In this document: positions 1-9,745 of the stretch, piece after piece | How positions within the stretch are numbered: position 1 is the stretch's first letter | Layout: the number at the start of each line of letters is the position of its first letter | NCBI RefSeq assembly: GCF_007018905.1 | Contig: NZ_CP041402.1 | Coordinates: 3,460,001 to 3,524,000 of the forward strand | Origin: Tardiphaga sp. vice304 | Lineage (GTDB): Bacteria; Pseudomonadota; Alphaproteobacteria; Rhizobiales; Xanthobacteraceae | Length of the DNA stretch: 64,000 nucleotides | Direction: 5' to 3' | The notes under the pieces: model-generated | What the model was told of the DNA's origin: nothing | The model's input: the letters and a program-made list of their open reading frames with translations, nothing else | The model's database searches: none | Program-made: the position numbers and the translations under genes

Positions 1-826
1 CCACGGTGACTCCGTCATTGCCGAACACGTCGACGGTGAGCGGTCCCTTGGCGACCGCGGCATTGGCGCGCACGATCTGCTGCTGCGGCAGGCTGAACAG
101 CACGGCGATCGGCTGCAACTGGGTGATGATGACGAGCCCGGTGGTGTCGGAAGATCGGATGATATTGCCCTGGTCGACCTGGCGCAGGCCGGCGCGGCCG
201 GACAACGGCGCGATGATCTTGGTGTAGCTCAGGGTCGCCGCGGCGTTGTCGATGGCCGCCTGGTCGGAGTTCACCAGTGCCTCCTGCTGCGCCACGACGG
301 ACTTCTGCGTATCGGCCTGCTGCTTGGAGCCGGCATTGGTGGCCGCAAGCTGCTGGTAGCGGGCGAGGTCGAGCTTCGCATTCGCCAGCGTTGCCTCGTC
401 CTGCGCCTTCTTGGCGACGGCCTGGTCGTACAACGCCTTGTAGAGCACCGGATCGATCTCGCCGAGCACGTCGCCGGCCTTGACGTCCTGGCCTTCCGCA
501 AAATTGACCTTGATCAGCTTGCCGTCGACCTGCGCGCGCACCGTTACGTTGTTCAGCGCCTTCACCGAGCCCACGCCGTCGAGATAGACCGGCACGTCCT
601 GGATCTTCGGCGTCGCCGCCAGCACCGGCACGGTCATGTCCGGCCGCGGCCCGCGTCCCGTGGCGGCGGTCTGCTTCTGCTGCCACACGGTCCAGCCGAT
701 ATAGCCAAGCCCGCCGAGGATCAGCAGCGTCACGAATATCGAGACCGTGCGGCGCCGCGCGCCGCCGCGGATACGGGCTGCGGTGCCGGACGCGTTCGCC
801 TCGTTCGCTTCCGGCTTAAAGAGCAT
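1..826 (-). CDS. RND efflux periplasmic adaptor (MdtA/HlyD family), 3' end outside window
   Basis: Membrane-fusion subunit of a tripartite RND drug or metabolite efflux pump, bridging the inner-membrane pump and the outer-membrane channel. The translation shows a short cytoplasmic N-terminus, one membrane segment (about residues 28-46, ILGGLGYIGWTVW), then the adaptor pattern: VPVYLDGVGSV, a lipoyl half-motif (EGQDVKAGDVLGEIDP), an Ala/Gln-rich alpha-helical hairpin, the second lipoyl half (YTKIIAPLSGRAGLRQVDQG) and the start of the beta-barrel. The C-terminus lies beyond base 1. The ATG at 826 overlaps the last codons of the channel gene by 11 bases, so the two are translationally coupled. 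The family is clear; the exported substrate is not known. Confidence 0.9.
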   Translation of the reverse strand, partial: MLFKPEANEANASGTAARIRGGARRRTVSIFVTLLILGGLGYIGWTVWQQKQTAATGRGPRPDMTVPVLAATPKIQDVPVYLDGVGSVKALNNVTVRAQVDGKLIKVNFAEGQDVKAGDVLGEIDPVLYKALYDQAVAKKAQDEATLANAKLDLARYQQLAATNAGSKQQADTQKSVVAQQEALVNSDQAAIDNAAATLSYTKIIAPLSGRAGLRQVDQGNIIRSSDTTGLVIITQLQPIAVLFSLPQQQIVRANAAVAKGPLTVDVFGNDGVTV

Positions 827-2261
827 TGACCGGTCTCTCCATATTCGGCTCCCAGCCGCCGCCCAGCGCCTGATACAGGCTGATGATCGCCAGGAAGCGC
901 GACAACTGCGCCTGCGACAGCGCATCCTCGGCCTGAAACAGTGTCAATTGGGTATTTAGCACGGTGACGATGTCGGCGGTGCCGGCGCGCAATTGCTGTT
1001 CGGACAGTTCGAAGGCGCGCCGCGACGCCGTCAGTACCTCGCGCAGCAGCCGCAGCCGCTCCGTGGTCTGCCGGATCGCCACCAGTGCGTTCTCCACATC
1101 GGTGAAGGCCGACACCACGGTCTTGCGATATGTCTGCAGCAATTCGTCCTGCTGCGCCTGGGTCAGGTTGAAATTGCCCCGGATCCGGCCGCCATCGAAA
1201 ATCGGCTGGGTCAGCCCGCCGACCAGGTTGAAGAACGCCGCGTTGGGCTGAAACAGCGAGGCCAGCGCGGCGCTCTGGTAGCCGCCGGAGCCGGTCAACT
1301 GGATGGTGGGAAAGAACTGCGCCCGCGCGCTACCGACATTGGCGGTCGCAGCCGCCAGCCGGGCCTCCTGGCGGCGGATATCCGGCCGCTGCGTCAGCAG
1401 GTCCGACGGTAGGCCGGCGGTCACCCGCGGCGACGAAATCGCGTTCAGCGAACCGCCATTGATGCGGATGCTGGCCGGGGGCCGCGCCACCAGCAGCGCC
1501 AGCGCGTTGGAATTCTGCTGCAGCGTCTGGCGCAGCAGCGGCACCGCGGCGCGCTGATTGGCCAGCACGCTCTGCTGCTGCGCGAGGTCGAGATCGGTGC
1601 CGGTACCGGCACTCAGCCGGGACTGGATCGCGTCCAGAATGCGCTGGGCGCTGGCGATGTTGCGCTCGGCCGTCTTGATGCGGTCCTGCGCGGCCAGCAC
1701 CTGGAAATAGGCATTGCCGACCGCGGCCAGCGTGGTCAGCGCAACGGTGTCGCGGTCGAACCGGCTGGCGGTGGCGGTTTCCTCGGCGGACAATGCGGCG
1801 TCGCGGTTCTTGCCCCAGAAATCCAGCTCGTAGCTCGCCGACAGCGAGGACGAATAGGTGACGATCTCGCGTCCGCTATTGGTCAGGCCACTCGAGCTGG
1901 AGCCGGAATTGCGCGAATAGGTCTCCTGCCCGCCGCCGCTGACGCTCGGCAGCAATGCTGCGCCCGTGATCCGCGCCTGCGCGTCGGCCTGCCGGATCCG
2001 CGACGACGCCGCGGCGATGTCGAGATTGACCGCCTGGGCTTCTTCCATCAGCTGCGTCAATTCGCGCGAACGAAACCCCCGCCACCAGTCAAGCGATGGC
2101 GTGGCGCGGTCGGGCTGGGCCGATCCGGAGAATTTGTAGCCCCGGGGCACGTCCAGCGCGGGGTCCGGCAAGTCGGAGGTCAGGATGCAGCCGGTCGAAC
2201 TGGCAGCGATCGCGAACGCAACGACTGTGCGCCAGACCGGCGACAGGCGCTTCACCGGCAT
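816..2261 (-). CDS. RND efflux outer-membrane channel lipoprotein (OprM/NodT family)
   Basis: Outer-membrane TolC-like channel of the same efflux system as the downstream adaptor. With the ATG at 2261 the product is 481 aa; it begins with a basic N-terminus and hydrophobic stretch ending in SSTGC (Cys25), a somewhat atypical lipobox. Two repeats of the OEP domain follow, with typical phrases such as SYELDFWGKN, RPDIRRQEARLAAATANVG and LTQPIFDGGRIRG. The reading frame stays open up to 2405, but the extra 48 residues precede the signal peptide and are probably not translated. It is transcribed first and overlaps the adaptor gene. The pump subunit is not in the window. Confidence 0.92.
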   Translation of the reverse strand: MPVKRLSPVWRTVVAFAIAASSTGCILTSDLPDPALDVPRGYKFSGSAQPDRATPSLDWWRGFRSRELTQLMEEAQAVNLDIAAASSRIRQADAQARITGAALLPSVSGGGQETYSRNSGSSSSGLTNSGREIVTYSSSLSASYELDFWGKNRDAALSAEETATASRFDRDTVALTTLAAVGNAYFQVLAAQDRIKTAERNIASAQRILDAIQSRLSAGTGTDLDLAQQQSVLANQRAAVPLLRQTLQQNSNALALLVARPPASIRINGGSLNAISSPRVTAGLPSDLLTQRPDIRRQEARLAAATANVGSARAQFFPTIQLTGSGGYQSAALASLFQPNAAFFNLVGGLTQPIFDGGRIRGNFNLTQAQQDELLQTYRKTVVSAFTDVENALVAIRQTTERLRLLREVLTASRRAFELSEQQLRAGTADIVTVLNTQLTLFQAEDALSQAQLSRFLAIISLYQALGGGWEPNMERPVNAL

Positions 2262-2644
2262 GTCTTGCGGACGCTGCACGTAGTCAGATGGGGTCTTGGA
2301 CGATGCAGGCTGCGACACGGTCACCGGGTGATTCAAACAATCGTGCCGCCACTGTAGCGGTCCGATTCGTGCGCGGACAGTGTTCTTCCGCCACAGCGGC
2401 TGCAAGCGTCATCCTGCTTCAACGCCGGGATTCCGGCTCGATTCCCACGAATTCCCTTTATAAGCCGGTACCTTGATGGCCATTGACGCCGCCACCCCGA
2501 ATGGCAGACTTACGAAGATTTCATGTAGCCACTCAATGCCGGTAACCCGTCTTATGGACGTGCCATGGCTCCCGCGGAAGATATTGAAACCTCAACGGGA
2601 TACCAACGTAGCTGGTACATTTGGATGGGGCACAGGGGACTGGA
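2262..2644. other. Divergent intergenic region between efflux operon and flavin oxidase operon
   Basis: About 380 bases without a convincing gene. The only structured element seen is an inverted repeat TACCA-N7-TGGTA at 2601-2605 and 2613-2617, about 30 bases upstream of the flavin oxidase start. It could be an operator but is short enough to be chance. No clear sigma-70 or ECF promoter was recognised. Confidence 0.4.
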
Positions 2645-3958
2645 ATGCGCGTTGCAGTTATCGGAACGGGAATCGCCGGCAATGCCGCGGCCTGGGCATT
2701 GTCGAAGCGCTATCCCGTGACGGTCTACGACCGCGAATTGCGCCCCGGCGGCCACAGCCACACCGTCACGATCGATTATGACGGCGCGGCGATCGCCGTC
2801 GATATCGGCTTCATCGTCTACAACGAGCTGAATTACCCCGATCTGACCGAACTGTTCGCCCATCTCGGCGTCGAGACAGTGGAAAGCTGCATGAGCTTTG
2901 CGGTCACTGCCGATGGCGGCAAGTTCGAGTGGAAGGGCGGCGGCGACAGCTGGGCCGAAACCGCGCGCGGCCTGTTCGCGCAACCCAAGAACCTGTTCTC
3001 GCCGTCCTACCTGCGGATGCTGCGCGACATTCTCAGCTTCAACGAGCAGAGCATCAAGGATCGCGACGCCGGCCTGCTCGCGGGCAAGTCGCTCGGCGAA
3101 TACTTTGCGTGGCGCAAGTTCGCGCCGCGCCTTTTGACAGACTATCTGGCGCCGATGGGGGCCGCGATCTGGTCTGCGCCAGCGGCAGAGATGCTGGACT
3201 TTCCGGCCGAGAACTTCATCGCCTTCTTCAGCAACCACCGCCTGCTGCAATATGACCGCCCGGTATGGCGCACCGTGCGCGGCGGCAGCAAGACCTATGT
3301 CGAGAAGCTGATGGCCGCATTCGGCGACCATCTGCGGCTCGGTTGCGCAGTGACGTCGATCGAGCGTACCGCGCAGGGCGTGGTTGTGCACGACAGCCAT
3401 GGCCGCGCCGAAACCTATGACCATGTGGTCGTCGCATCGCACAGCGATCAGGCGCTGGCGATGCTGGCCGATCCGAGCAAGGAGGAGACCACCATTCTCG
3501 GCGACATCGGCTATTCGCCGAATGTCGTCTATTTGCACCGCGACACCCGCTTGATGCCGAAACGCAGGAATGCCTGGGCATCGTGGAATTTCCTGCGCTG
3601 GAACCGCGAGGGCAGCACGGTGAACGACGTCGCCGTGACGTACTGGATGAACCGCTTGCAGGGCATTGCCGACGACAAGCCGCTGTTCGTTAGCCTCAAC
3701 CCGCCCTTCGCGCCCGACCCGGCCCTGACCTTCGGCCGCTACATGTGCGAACATCCGCAGTACAATGCGAAAGCTTTCGCCGCTCAGAAGCGGCTCGGCG
3801 AGATCCAGGGCCAGCGTCACACCTGGTTTGCCGGCGCCTGGACCGGCTATGGTTTCCATGAGGACGGGCTGCGCTCCGGTCTGGCGGTCGCCGAGGCGCT
3901 GGGCGCCACGGTGCCGTGGCGCGTGATACCGCCTGAACTGTCCGAAGCTGCGGAGTAG
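2645..3958 (+). CDS. FAD-dependent amine-oxidase-like oxidoreductase (437 aa)
   Basis: Flavoprotein of the NAD/FAD-binding amine oxidase family. The N-terminus is a Rossmann dinucleotide fold (MRVAVIGTGIAG; GxGxxG at residues 7-12), followed by the second FAD motif LRPGGHSHT and the phrase DIGFIVYNELNYP. The C-terminus has the closing FAD motif with FAGAWTGYGFHEDGLRSG. The start was placed at 2645 because this puts the GxGxxG fold right at the N-terminus, with a purine-rich stretch upstream. It is followed two bases later by DUF1365 and then a CFA-type methyltransferase. This trio is conserved in many bacteria and in some is part of photo-oxidative or sigma-E stress regulons or modified fatty-acid synthesis. 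The substrate is unknown; a role in acyl-chain modification is inferred from context. Confidence 0.88.
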   Translation: MRVAVIGTGIAGNAAAWALSKRYPVTVYDRELRPGGHSHTVTIDYDGAAIAVDIGFIVYNELNYPDLTELFAHLGVETVESCMSFAVTADGGKFEWKGGGDSWAETARGLFAQPKNLFSPSYLRMLRDILSFNEQSIKDRDAGLLAGKSLGEYFAWRKFAPRLLTDYLAPMGAAIWSAPAAEMLDFPAENFIAFFSNHRLLQYDRPVWRTVRGGSKTYVEKLMAAFGDHLRLGCAVTSIERTAQGVVVHDSHGRAETYDHVVVASHSDQALAMLADPSKEETTILGDIGYSPNVVYLHRDTRLMPKRRNAWASWNFLRWNREGSTVNDVAVTYWMNRLQGIADDKPLFVSLNPPFAPDPALTFGRYMCEHPQYNAKAFAAQKRLGEIQGQRHTWFAGAWTGYGFHEDGLRSGLAVAEALGATVPWRVIPPELSEAAE

Positions 3959-3960
3959 AG

Positions 3961-4848
3961 ATGTCCGGTCCTGTCGCCAGCGTGGAAGCAGCTGCAGCCG
4001 CCCCGGCCGCGCTGTATTTCGGCGACGTCATGCATGCAAGGCTGAAGCCGATGGGCCATCGCTTCAGCTACCGCGTCATGAGCCTGCTGATCGATCTCGA
4101 CCGGCTCGACGAGGCCGACCGGCAGACGCCTTTGTTCGGGGTCAACCGGGCCGCCCTGTACAGCTTTCGCGAAACCGACCATGGCCCGCGCGACGGCTCG
4201 TCGTTGCGCGCCTACGCGCAGTCCTGCGCCGCCGGACACGGCATCGACCTTACCGGCGGCCGTGTGATGCTGCTGAGCTATCCGCGCCTGCTAGGCTATA
4301 CGTTCAATCCGCTGTCGGCGTATTTCTGTTACACCAGCGATGGCGAGCTCGCGCTGATCATCTATGAGGTGCGCAACACGTTCGGCGACATCCACGCCTA
4401 CGTGCTGCCGGTGCGGCCCGGCGAGCACACCGAGGCCGGCATCCGGCAGCAGCAGGACAAGCTGTTCTACGTCTCGCCGTTTCTGGAAATGCCGTTACGT
4501 TATCACTTCCGGGTGTTGCCGCCCGGACATTGCGTCAAGCTGCGCATCCTGGAAACCGACACCGACGGCCCGATCCTCGCCGCGACCTTCAATGGCCGGC
4601 GCCGCGCATTGACGACCGCCGCGCTGCTCAAATCGTTCCTGGCGCTGCCGATGGTGACGTTCAAGATCATAGCCGCGATTCACTGGGAAGCCCTGCGGCT
4701 GTGGATCAAGGGGGCCCGGCTGGTGCAGCGGCCGCCGCCCGATGCAAATACCGTCTTGGCGAGCGCCGAAAGCAATGATTATAGTCGGGCGTCATCTGCT
4801 GCGCGCGGTCCCAAGCCCGCCACGCAGCCGGGCGCTGTGCTTCGTTAG
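3961..4848 (+). CDS. DUF1365 family protein (295 aa)
   Basis: Member of DUF1365, a family with no established biochemical function that nearly always accompanies a flavin amine oxidase and a cyclopropane-synthase-like methyltransferase. Family phrases visible are LYFGDVMHARLKPMGHRF, YPRLLGYTFNPLSAYFCY and KLFYVSPFLEM. The gene starts two bases after the oxidase stop codon and ends 67 bases before the methyltransferase ATG, so the three are one operon. The Pro-rich tail after about residue 255 is probably disordered. Membership is clear; function is unknown. Confidence 0.88.
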   Translation: MSGPVASVEAAAAAPAALYFGDVMHARLKPMGHRFSYRVMSLLIDLDRLDEADRQTPLFGVNRAALYSFRETDHGPRDGSSLRAYAQSCAAGHGIDLTGGRVMLLSYPRLLGYTFNPLSAYFCYTSDGELALIIYEVRNTFGDIHAYVLPVRPGEHTEAGIRQQQDKLFYVSPFLEMPLRYHFRVLPPGHCVKLRILETDTDGPILAATFNGRRRALTTAALLKSFLALPMVTFKIIAAIHWEALRLWIKGARLVQRPPPDANTVLASAESNDYSRASSAARGPKPATQPGAVLR

Positions 4849-4915
4849 GGCTGCGGCCTCACCTTCAGTCCACGTGCAACTCGGACACAGAGCCACGCAA
4901 TTCGATGGATCTTCC

Positions 4916-6160
4916 ATGTCTGAGTACCTCGCTTCGAAACTGATCGTCCTCACGCCGGAAAATGTCGACGCCAGACTATCCGACCTGCCACGGATCGTGC
5001 GGATGGCATTCGGCTTCGGCTCGAAGCTGCGCCGCGGCACGCTCGATGTGACGCTCCCCGACGGCCGCCAGGTGCGGCTCGGCGGCCTCGAACCCGGTCC
5101 CTCGGCTGCGATGACGATCTACGGCTATGGCTTCGCCTCTCGGCTGCTCAACGGCGGCGACATCGGCATTGCGGAGGCCTATCTGCACCGCGAATGGGAC
5201 ACGCCGGACCTGACCCAGTTCCTGTATCTGTTCTGCGTCAACCACGATCTGATCAAGGCGATGCTCGGCGACAACCCGGTGATGCGCTTCGTGCAGATCG
5301 TCCGGCACTGGTTCAACCGCAATACCCGCAGGCAGGCGAAGAAGAACATCTACGCCCATTACGACATCGGCAATGCGTTCTATTCGGCCTGGCTCGATCC
5401 CAGCATGACCTATTCCTCGGCGATCTTTGAGGACGGCACCCAGGACCTCACCGCCGCGCAAAACAACAAGTACAAGCGCCTTGCCGAGGCGATCGACCTG
5501 CAGCCCGGACATCGCGTGCTGGAGATTGGCTGCGGCTGGGGCGGTTTTGCCGAATATGCCGCAAAAAACTATGGCGCCCATGTCACCGGCCTGACCATCA
5601 GCCGCGAGCAGCGCGACTTCGCACAGCAGCGGATGATGGAGACCGGCCTCAGCGACCGTGTCGAGATCAAGTTTCAGGATTATCGCGACGAGCGCGGCCA
5701 ATATGACCGCATCGCCTCGATCGAAATGATCGAGGCGGTCGGCGAGCAGTTCTGGCCGCACTACTTCTCGCAACTGCGAGACCGGCTTCGGCCGGGCGGG
5801 CTGGTCGGCATCCAGGCCATCACCATCCAGGACAAGCTGTTCAAGGCCTATCGGGCGGAGGTCGACTTCATTCAGCGCTACGTATTTCCGGGGGGCATGC
5901 TGCCATCGCCCGAAATCCTCAAGGCGCTTGGCGACAAATTCGGCATGCCGGTTGTGCGCGAACGCATCTTCGGGCTGGATTACGCCAAAACGCTGGCGAC
6001 CTGGCGCGACAATTTTCGTGAGGCCTGGCCGAGCCTGACGCCGCTCGGTTTCGACGACAGGTTCCGCCGGCTCTGGGAGTATTATCTGGCCTATTGCGAG
6101 GCCGGGTTCCTGTCGGGGAATATTGATGTTCGTCAGGTGGTGTTCGCGAAGGCGAATTGA
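4916..6160 (+). CDS. SAM-dependent methyltransferase, cyclopropane-fatty-acyl-phospholipid synthase family (414 aa)
   Basis: Methylates or cyclopropanates unsaturated acyl chains of membrane phospholipids using S-adenosylmethionine. The SAM site VLEIGCGWGG lies at residues 201-210, preceded by the CFA-family substrate region AHYDIGNAFY...LDPSMTYSSA (about 147-168) and followed by the IEMIEAVGEQFW segment typical of CFA synthases. The open frame extends upstream to 4742 inside DUF1365, but the ATG at 4916 gives the usual N-terminus. Co-transcription with the flavin oxidase and DUF1365 suggests a modified-fatty-acid pathway (for example methylated, desaturated or furan acyl chains) rather than housekeeping cyclopropanation; that assignment is inference. 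Confidence 0.9.
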   Translation: MSEYLASKLIVLTPENVDARLSDLPRIVRMAFGFGSKLRRGTLDVTLPDGRQVRLGGLEPGPSAAMTIYGYGFASRLLNGGDIGIAEAYLHREWDTPDLTQFLYLFCVNHDLIKAMLGDNPVMRFVQIVRHWFNRNTRRQAKKNIYAHYDIGNAFYSAWLDPSMTYSSAIFEDGTQDLTAAQNNKYKRLAEAIDLQPGHRVLEIGCGWGGFAEYAAKNYGAHVTGLTISREQRDFAQQRMMETGLSDRVEIKFQDYRDERGQYDRIASIEMIEAVGEQFWPHYFSQLRDRLRPGGLVGIQAITIQDKLFKAYRAEVDFIQRYVFPGGMLPSPEILKALGDKFGMPVVRERIFGLDYAKTLATWRDNFREAWPSLTPLGFDDRFRRLWEYYLAYCEAGFLSGNIDVRQVVFAKAN

Positions 6161-6266
6161 CCCCATATAGGTGCGACGGCAGCGGAATCGTTCGCTCCCT
6201 TGTCTGCCTCCGCCCCCTCCATTACGGTCGCGACCTGTCTGGCCCGAACCCCAAGAATTCCGCATC

Positions 6267-7307
6267 ATGAATTTTGACCAAGACGTCATCGAGGCGATCG
6301 GCAACACGCCGCTCATCAAGCTGAAGGCCGCGTCCGACCTCACCGGCTGCACCATCCTCGGCAAGGCCGAATTCATGAATCCGGGCGGCTCGGTGAAAGA
6401 CCGCGCCGGCAAATGGATGATTCTGGAGGCCGAGAAACGCGGCGATCTCAGGCCTCGCGGCCTGATCGTCGAGGCCACCGCGGGCAACACCGGCATCGGC
6501 CTGGCCGTCGTCGCCAGCGCGCGCGGCTATCGCACGCTGATCGTGATCCCGGAGACGCAGAGCCAGGAAAAGAAGGACGCGCTCCGGCTCAACGGCGCCG
6601 AACTGGTCGAGGTGCCGGCGCTGCCATTCGCCAATCCGAACAACTATCAGCATGTTGGACGGCGGCTGGCGGATCAGTTGCGCAAGACGGAGCCAAACGG
6701 CGTCCTGTTCGCCGACCAGTGGAACAATCTCGACAACGCCAAGGCGCATTATGAGTCGACGGGACCCGAGATCTGGCAGCAGACCGGCGGCAAGGTGGAT
6801 GGCTTTATCTGTGCTGTCGGGACCGGCGGCACGCTGGCCGGCGTAAGTCGGTCCCTCAAGGAAAAGAACGCCAAGATCGTCATCGCCTGCGCCGATCCGC
6901 AGGGCTTTGCGATGTATAATTGGTTCAAGCATGGCGAAGCCAAGTCCACGCCCGGCGATTCCATCACCGAAGGTATAGGCATCGGCCGCGTGACGCCCGT
7001 CATCAAGACCGCTCAGGTCGATACCGCATTCCTGGTCTCGGACGAGGAAGCCGTCGCCGTCGTCTATGACCTGGTGCAGCACGAGGGCCTCTGCCTCGGC
7101 GGCTCCAGCGGCATCAACATCGCCGGCGCGATCCAGCTGGCCAAGCAGATGGGTCCCGGCCACACCATCGTGACTATCCTGTGCGACGGCGGCAGCCGCT
7201 ACCAGTCCAAACTGTTCAACCCCGCTTTCATGCGCGAGAAAAACCTGCCGACGCCGGAGTGGCTGCAACGCAAGGGCGCGTTCACGGTGCCGTTCGAGCA
7301 GGTTTGA
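6267..7307 (+). CDS. cysK: Cysteine synthase (O-acetylserine sulfhydrylase family, 346 aa)
   Basis: PLP enzyme of fold type II that makes L-cysteine from O-acetylserine and sulfide. The PLP-binding lysine is Lys44 within NPGGSVKDRAGKW; the asparagine loop EATAGNTGIGLA and the phosphate-binding glycine loop CAVGTGGTLAGVS are present, as is LGGSSGINIAGA near the C-terminus. At 346 aa it is longer than enterobacterial CysK and matches the longer rhizobial-type enzymes. The ATG at 6267 is chosen because IEAIGNTPLIKL then lies at the normal N-terminal distance. The MOSC gene starts three bases after the stop. A cystathionine beta-synthase-like activity cannot be excluded from sequence alone. Confidence 0.88.
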   Translation: MNFDQDVIEAIGNTPLIKLKAASDLTGCTILGKAEFMNPGGSVKDRAGKWMILEAEKRGDLRPRGLIVEATAGNTGIGLAVVASARGYRTLIVIPETQSQEKKDALRLNGAELVEVPALPFANPNNYQHVGRRLADQLRKTEPNGVLFADQWNNLDNAKAHYESTGPEIWQQTGGKVDGFICAVGTGGTLAGVSRSLKEKNAKIVIACADPQGFAMYNWFKHGEAKSTPGDSITEGIGIGRVTPVIKTAQVDTAFLVSDEEAVAVVYDLVQHEGLCLGGSSGINIAGAIQLAKQMGPGHTIVTILCDGGSRYQSKLFNPAFMREKNLPTPEWLQRKGAFTVPFEQV

Positions 7308-7310
7308 GCC

Positions 7311-8087
7311 TTGAAGCTCATCGGACGAATTGCCGAGATATGGCGCTACCCGGTGAGTTCACTGGCTGGTGAGCGGGTGGCAAGTGCCAGCCTGACCATG
7401 GACGGCGTCGTTGACGATCGCCAATTCGGCCTGATCGATGGCGAAACCGGGCTGCCGGCCGCGCCGGAGAAGCACGCGCGATGGCGCACGGCGCTTCATC
7501 TGCAGGCCCACAGCATCGCCGGACAATTGCCGACCATCACTTTTCCAGACGGACTGTGTCGCCCGGTGGACGACCGGGCGCTCAACGGTTTGCTGTCGGA
7601 TTACTTCGGCTTTGACGCCGTGCTTGCGGCTCACGAAGCGATCGACGGCTACACTGATTTTCCGCGGACGGGGCAGCGCCATCCGCATTTCCCCGTGCAT
7701 GTGCTCACGACGGCGTCACTGCGCCGGCTTGCGGAAGTGCGGCAGACCGACGCGATCGACGTGCGACGCTTCCGTCCCACGGTACTGATCGAGACCGTTC
7801 AAGCCACCGGCTTCGTGGAGAAGAACTGGATCGGCCAGAGCCTGCGCCTCGGCGCAGTCGGATTGCGGGCCGAGGAGGAAACGACACGTTGCGGCATTAC
7901 GTTTATCGCGCAGCCCGGCGTTGAAGACGATCCGGAAGTTCTCCGGAGCATCCTGCGACACAACAAACGTCATCTCGGGATCAATTGCACGGTGGATGTC
8001 ACGGGCACCCTGAATGAGGGCGACGACGTCTTCATCGACGATACGCCCGATCAGGCACTCTCCAGCGCACCGGCTCCTGCCCGCTGA
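7311..8087 (+). CDS. MOSC domain protein (258 aa, TTG start)
   Basis: MOSC-domain protein with the N-terminal beta-barrel domain (GRIAEIWRYPVSSLAGE) and the C-terminal MOSC region (RRFRPTVLIET ... TRCGITF ... RHLGINCTVDVTG). Family members handle sulfur or molybdenum-cofactor chemistry; no specific substrate can be named. The start codon is probably TTG at 7311, three bases after the cysteine synthase stop, because the N-terminal motif begins immediately there; the first ATG (7399) would remove it. Position behind cysteine synthase suggests a sulfur-transfer context. Its last 37 bases overlap the 3' end of the convergent gene on the other strand. Confidence 0.8.
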   Translation: MKLIGRIAEIWRYPVSSLAGERVASASLTMDGVVDDRQFGLIDGETGLPAAPEKHARWRTALHLQAHSIAGQLPTITFPDGLCRPVDDRALNGLLSDYFGFDAVLAAHEAIDGYTDFPRTGQRHPHFPVHVLTTASLRRLAEVRQTDAIDVRRFRPTVLIETVQATGFVEKNWIGQSLRLGAVGLRAEEETTRCGITFIAQPGVEDDPEVLRSILRHNKRHLGINCTVDVTGTLNEGDDVFIDDTPDQALSSAPAPAR

Positions 8088-9745
8088 TCGCCACCGGTCT
8101 CGTCGAGAATCGCGCGCGCGACAATTTCGCCTATCTCGTGGGAGCTGGTGATGCCCTGAACGAACGGCAGCTTATGCAGCAGAAAGGAAATTGCCGCGCA
8201 ATACAGCCGATTGCACAGATTGTCGGAGAATTTTGGCCTGAACGCCTCGTCGAGATCGACGCCGCCGGTGCGCGTGAATGCCTCCTCCGTCTCGGCAGTG
8301 ATCAACGCCGCCCCCTCCGGCGTGGCGGCGGGCTTGATGACCCCCTGCTCCATCAGGCTCGGAAACGGCATATCGGTCGCTGACATGGACGCCTGGCCGG
8401 TCGCGTCGACGAAGGCATCAAACGCGACTGTCTTGCCGTCGAACCGGACCACCGCGCCATGCGTGACGCCTTCGGTGTCGAGCTTGTAGTCGCTGCCGAG
8501 TTTGAGAATTTCCAGCTTGCCCGCCCGCCGCAGCGCCAGCAGCCGCTGGATCGACTGGTGCGGAACGGTGGCATAGTCGTCGACGAAGACCGACTTGAAT
8601 TTTGCGTGGAAACGCTTGAGGTCGTCCTGGTCGAGATGCGGTACCGCGCGCGCGACGATCTCATGCATGCGCAGGATCGCGTAGCGCCACGGCACGGTGT
8701 GTTCATTGGCCTTGTTCTGCTCGGCCTCCGCGAGATTAGCCGCGGCCCAGACGAAGGGATCGCGGGCCTCGCGCTCGGCAAAATAGGCCGACGCCAGCGT
8801 ATCCACCGTCAGCAACGACAGCCCGATCTTTGCCGCATAATCGGGATCGCACGCTACCAGTTCGCGCTTGAACAGGTCGAAGACGTCATCCAGCAGGTTG
8901 GCGCTGCCGCGCGCGATCAGCGCGGCAACGGCTTCACCCGTGCAGATCTGCAATGGCGTGTAGGGATACTCGCAGTAGAAATCGGCTTCGGGCAGCAAGC
9001 CTTTGCGCGACATCAGCGCGGCGTGGAACGCCTCGCTGTCCGCCGCGCCCTGATACTGAAGCTGGCCACCCGCGTCGAGATAGAACACGCCGTGCGCCGT
9101 GGACACGGTGATCAGCGCATCGATGGCGCTCAGCGATGTGCCGAGAATGCCGACGAAACACGGTCCGATCTTCTTCAGGGCCGGCGCCGGCCATGGCGAC
9201 ATGAAGAATGCCGGTTTGATCTCGGTCGACTCTGGCCAGTTGTGCCCGGTGGCCATGACGACATGACCAAACGCGTAGTCCTTGCGGTCGCCGTCCGGCA
9301 TGGGGACGGTGAGCTGGATCTCGGTTTCCTGCAGCCGGATATCGACGACTCGGTGGCGCGACTTGACGTCGATGGTGTGGCCGTTGGCCACGCCCTTGGC
9401 GATCAACTGCTGAAACTGGGACTGGAAAAATTCGCCGAGCACGACCCGGGGGTAGAATTCCCGCTCCCTGATGCGGTCGCGGGCGACGTTGAGGCGCTGC
9501 AATTCCGCGTCCGATTGTCGACGCAGCCACTCGACCAGCGTCTCGCAGATCGCCGGCAGTTCGATGCTGGCGATATTTGCGAGCATGGCCTGGTCGTTGA
9601 TGTCCGGATGATAGGGCGTGCCCTTGCCGGCGTCCGCCTCGACCTCGAAGATCGAGATGGAGAGCGGCAGTCCGGGGCCCACCAGACCGGCGAGCGTATA
9701 GATGCCGGTCGGACCGGATCCGATGATGGCGATCCTGGGTGTCAT
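8051..9745 (-). CDS. FAD/NAD(P)-binding protein (FAD-NAD(P)-binding 9 type, 564 aa)
   Basis: Large flavin- or pyridine-nucleotide-binding protein. The N-terminus is a Rossmann fold ([21 protein letters not shown], GxGxxG at residues 9-14); then come [15 protein letters not shown], typical of this family, a second dinucleotide region ([12 protein letters not shown]) and a C-terminal [19 protein letters not shown]. The frame is open up to 9829, but the ATG at 9745 places the Rossmann motif correctly. Family members often sit with aminotransferases or transporters and their reaction is unknown. Convergent with the MOSC gene, with a 37-base 3' overlap. The family assignment is good; no function is claimed. 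Confidence 0.82.
   Translation of the reverse strand: MTPRIAIIGSGPTGIYTLAGLVGPGLPLSISIFEVEADAGKGTPYHPDINDQAMLANIASIELPAICETLVEWLRRQSDAELQRLNVARDRIREREFYPRVVLGEFFQSQFQQLIAKGVANGHTIDVKSRHRVVDIRLQETEIQLTVPMPDGDRKDYAFGHVVMATGHNWPESTEIKPAFFMSPWPAPALKKIGPCFVGILGTSLSAIDALITVSTAHGVFYLDAGGQLQYQGAADSEAFHAALMSRKGLLPEADFYCEYPYTPLQICTGEAVAALIARGSANLLDDVFDLFKRELVACDPDYAAKIGLSLLTVDTLASAYFAEREARDPFVWAAANLAEAEQNKANEHTVPWRYAILRMHEIVARAVPHLDQDDLKRFHAKFKSVFVDDYATVPHQSIQRLLALRRAGKLEILKLGSDYKLDTEGVTHGAVVRFDGKTVAFDAFVDATGQASMSATDMPFPSLMEQGVIKPAATPEGAALITAETEEAFTRTGGVDLDEAFRPKFSDNLCNRLYCAAISFLLHKLPFVQGITSSHEIGEIVARAILDETGGDQRAGAGALESA

Noticed and set aside
15..686. A 223-codon minus-strand frame at the window start
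   Set aside because: Frame-shifted shadow of the efflux adaptor, whose real frame shows lipoyl and hairpin motifs.
2601..2617. TACCA-N7-TGGTA inverted repeat as a definite operator
   Set aside because: Five-base arms are expected by chance in 380 bases; kept only as a remark on the intergenic region.
4976..6496. A 506-codon minus-strand frame opposite the methyltransferase
   Set aside because: Antisense shadow; it has no domains and the plus strand encodes a clear CFA-family enzyme.
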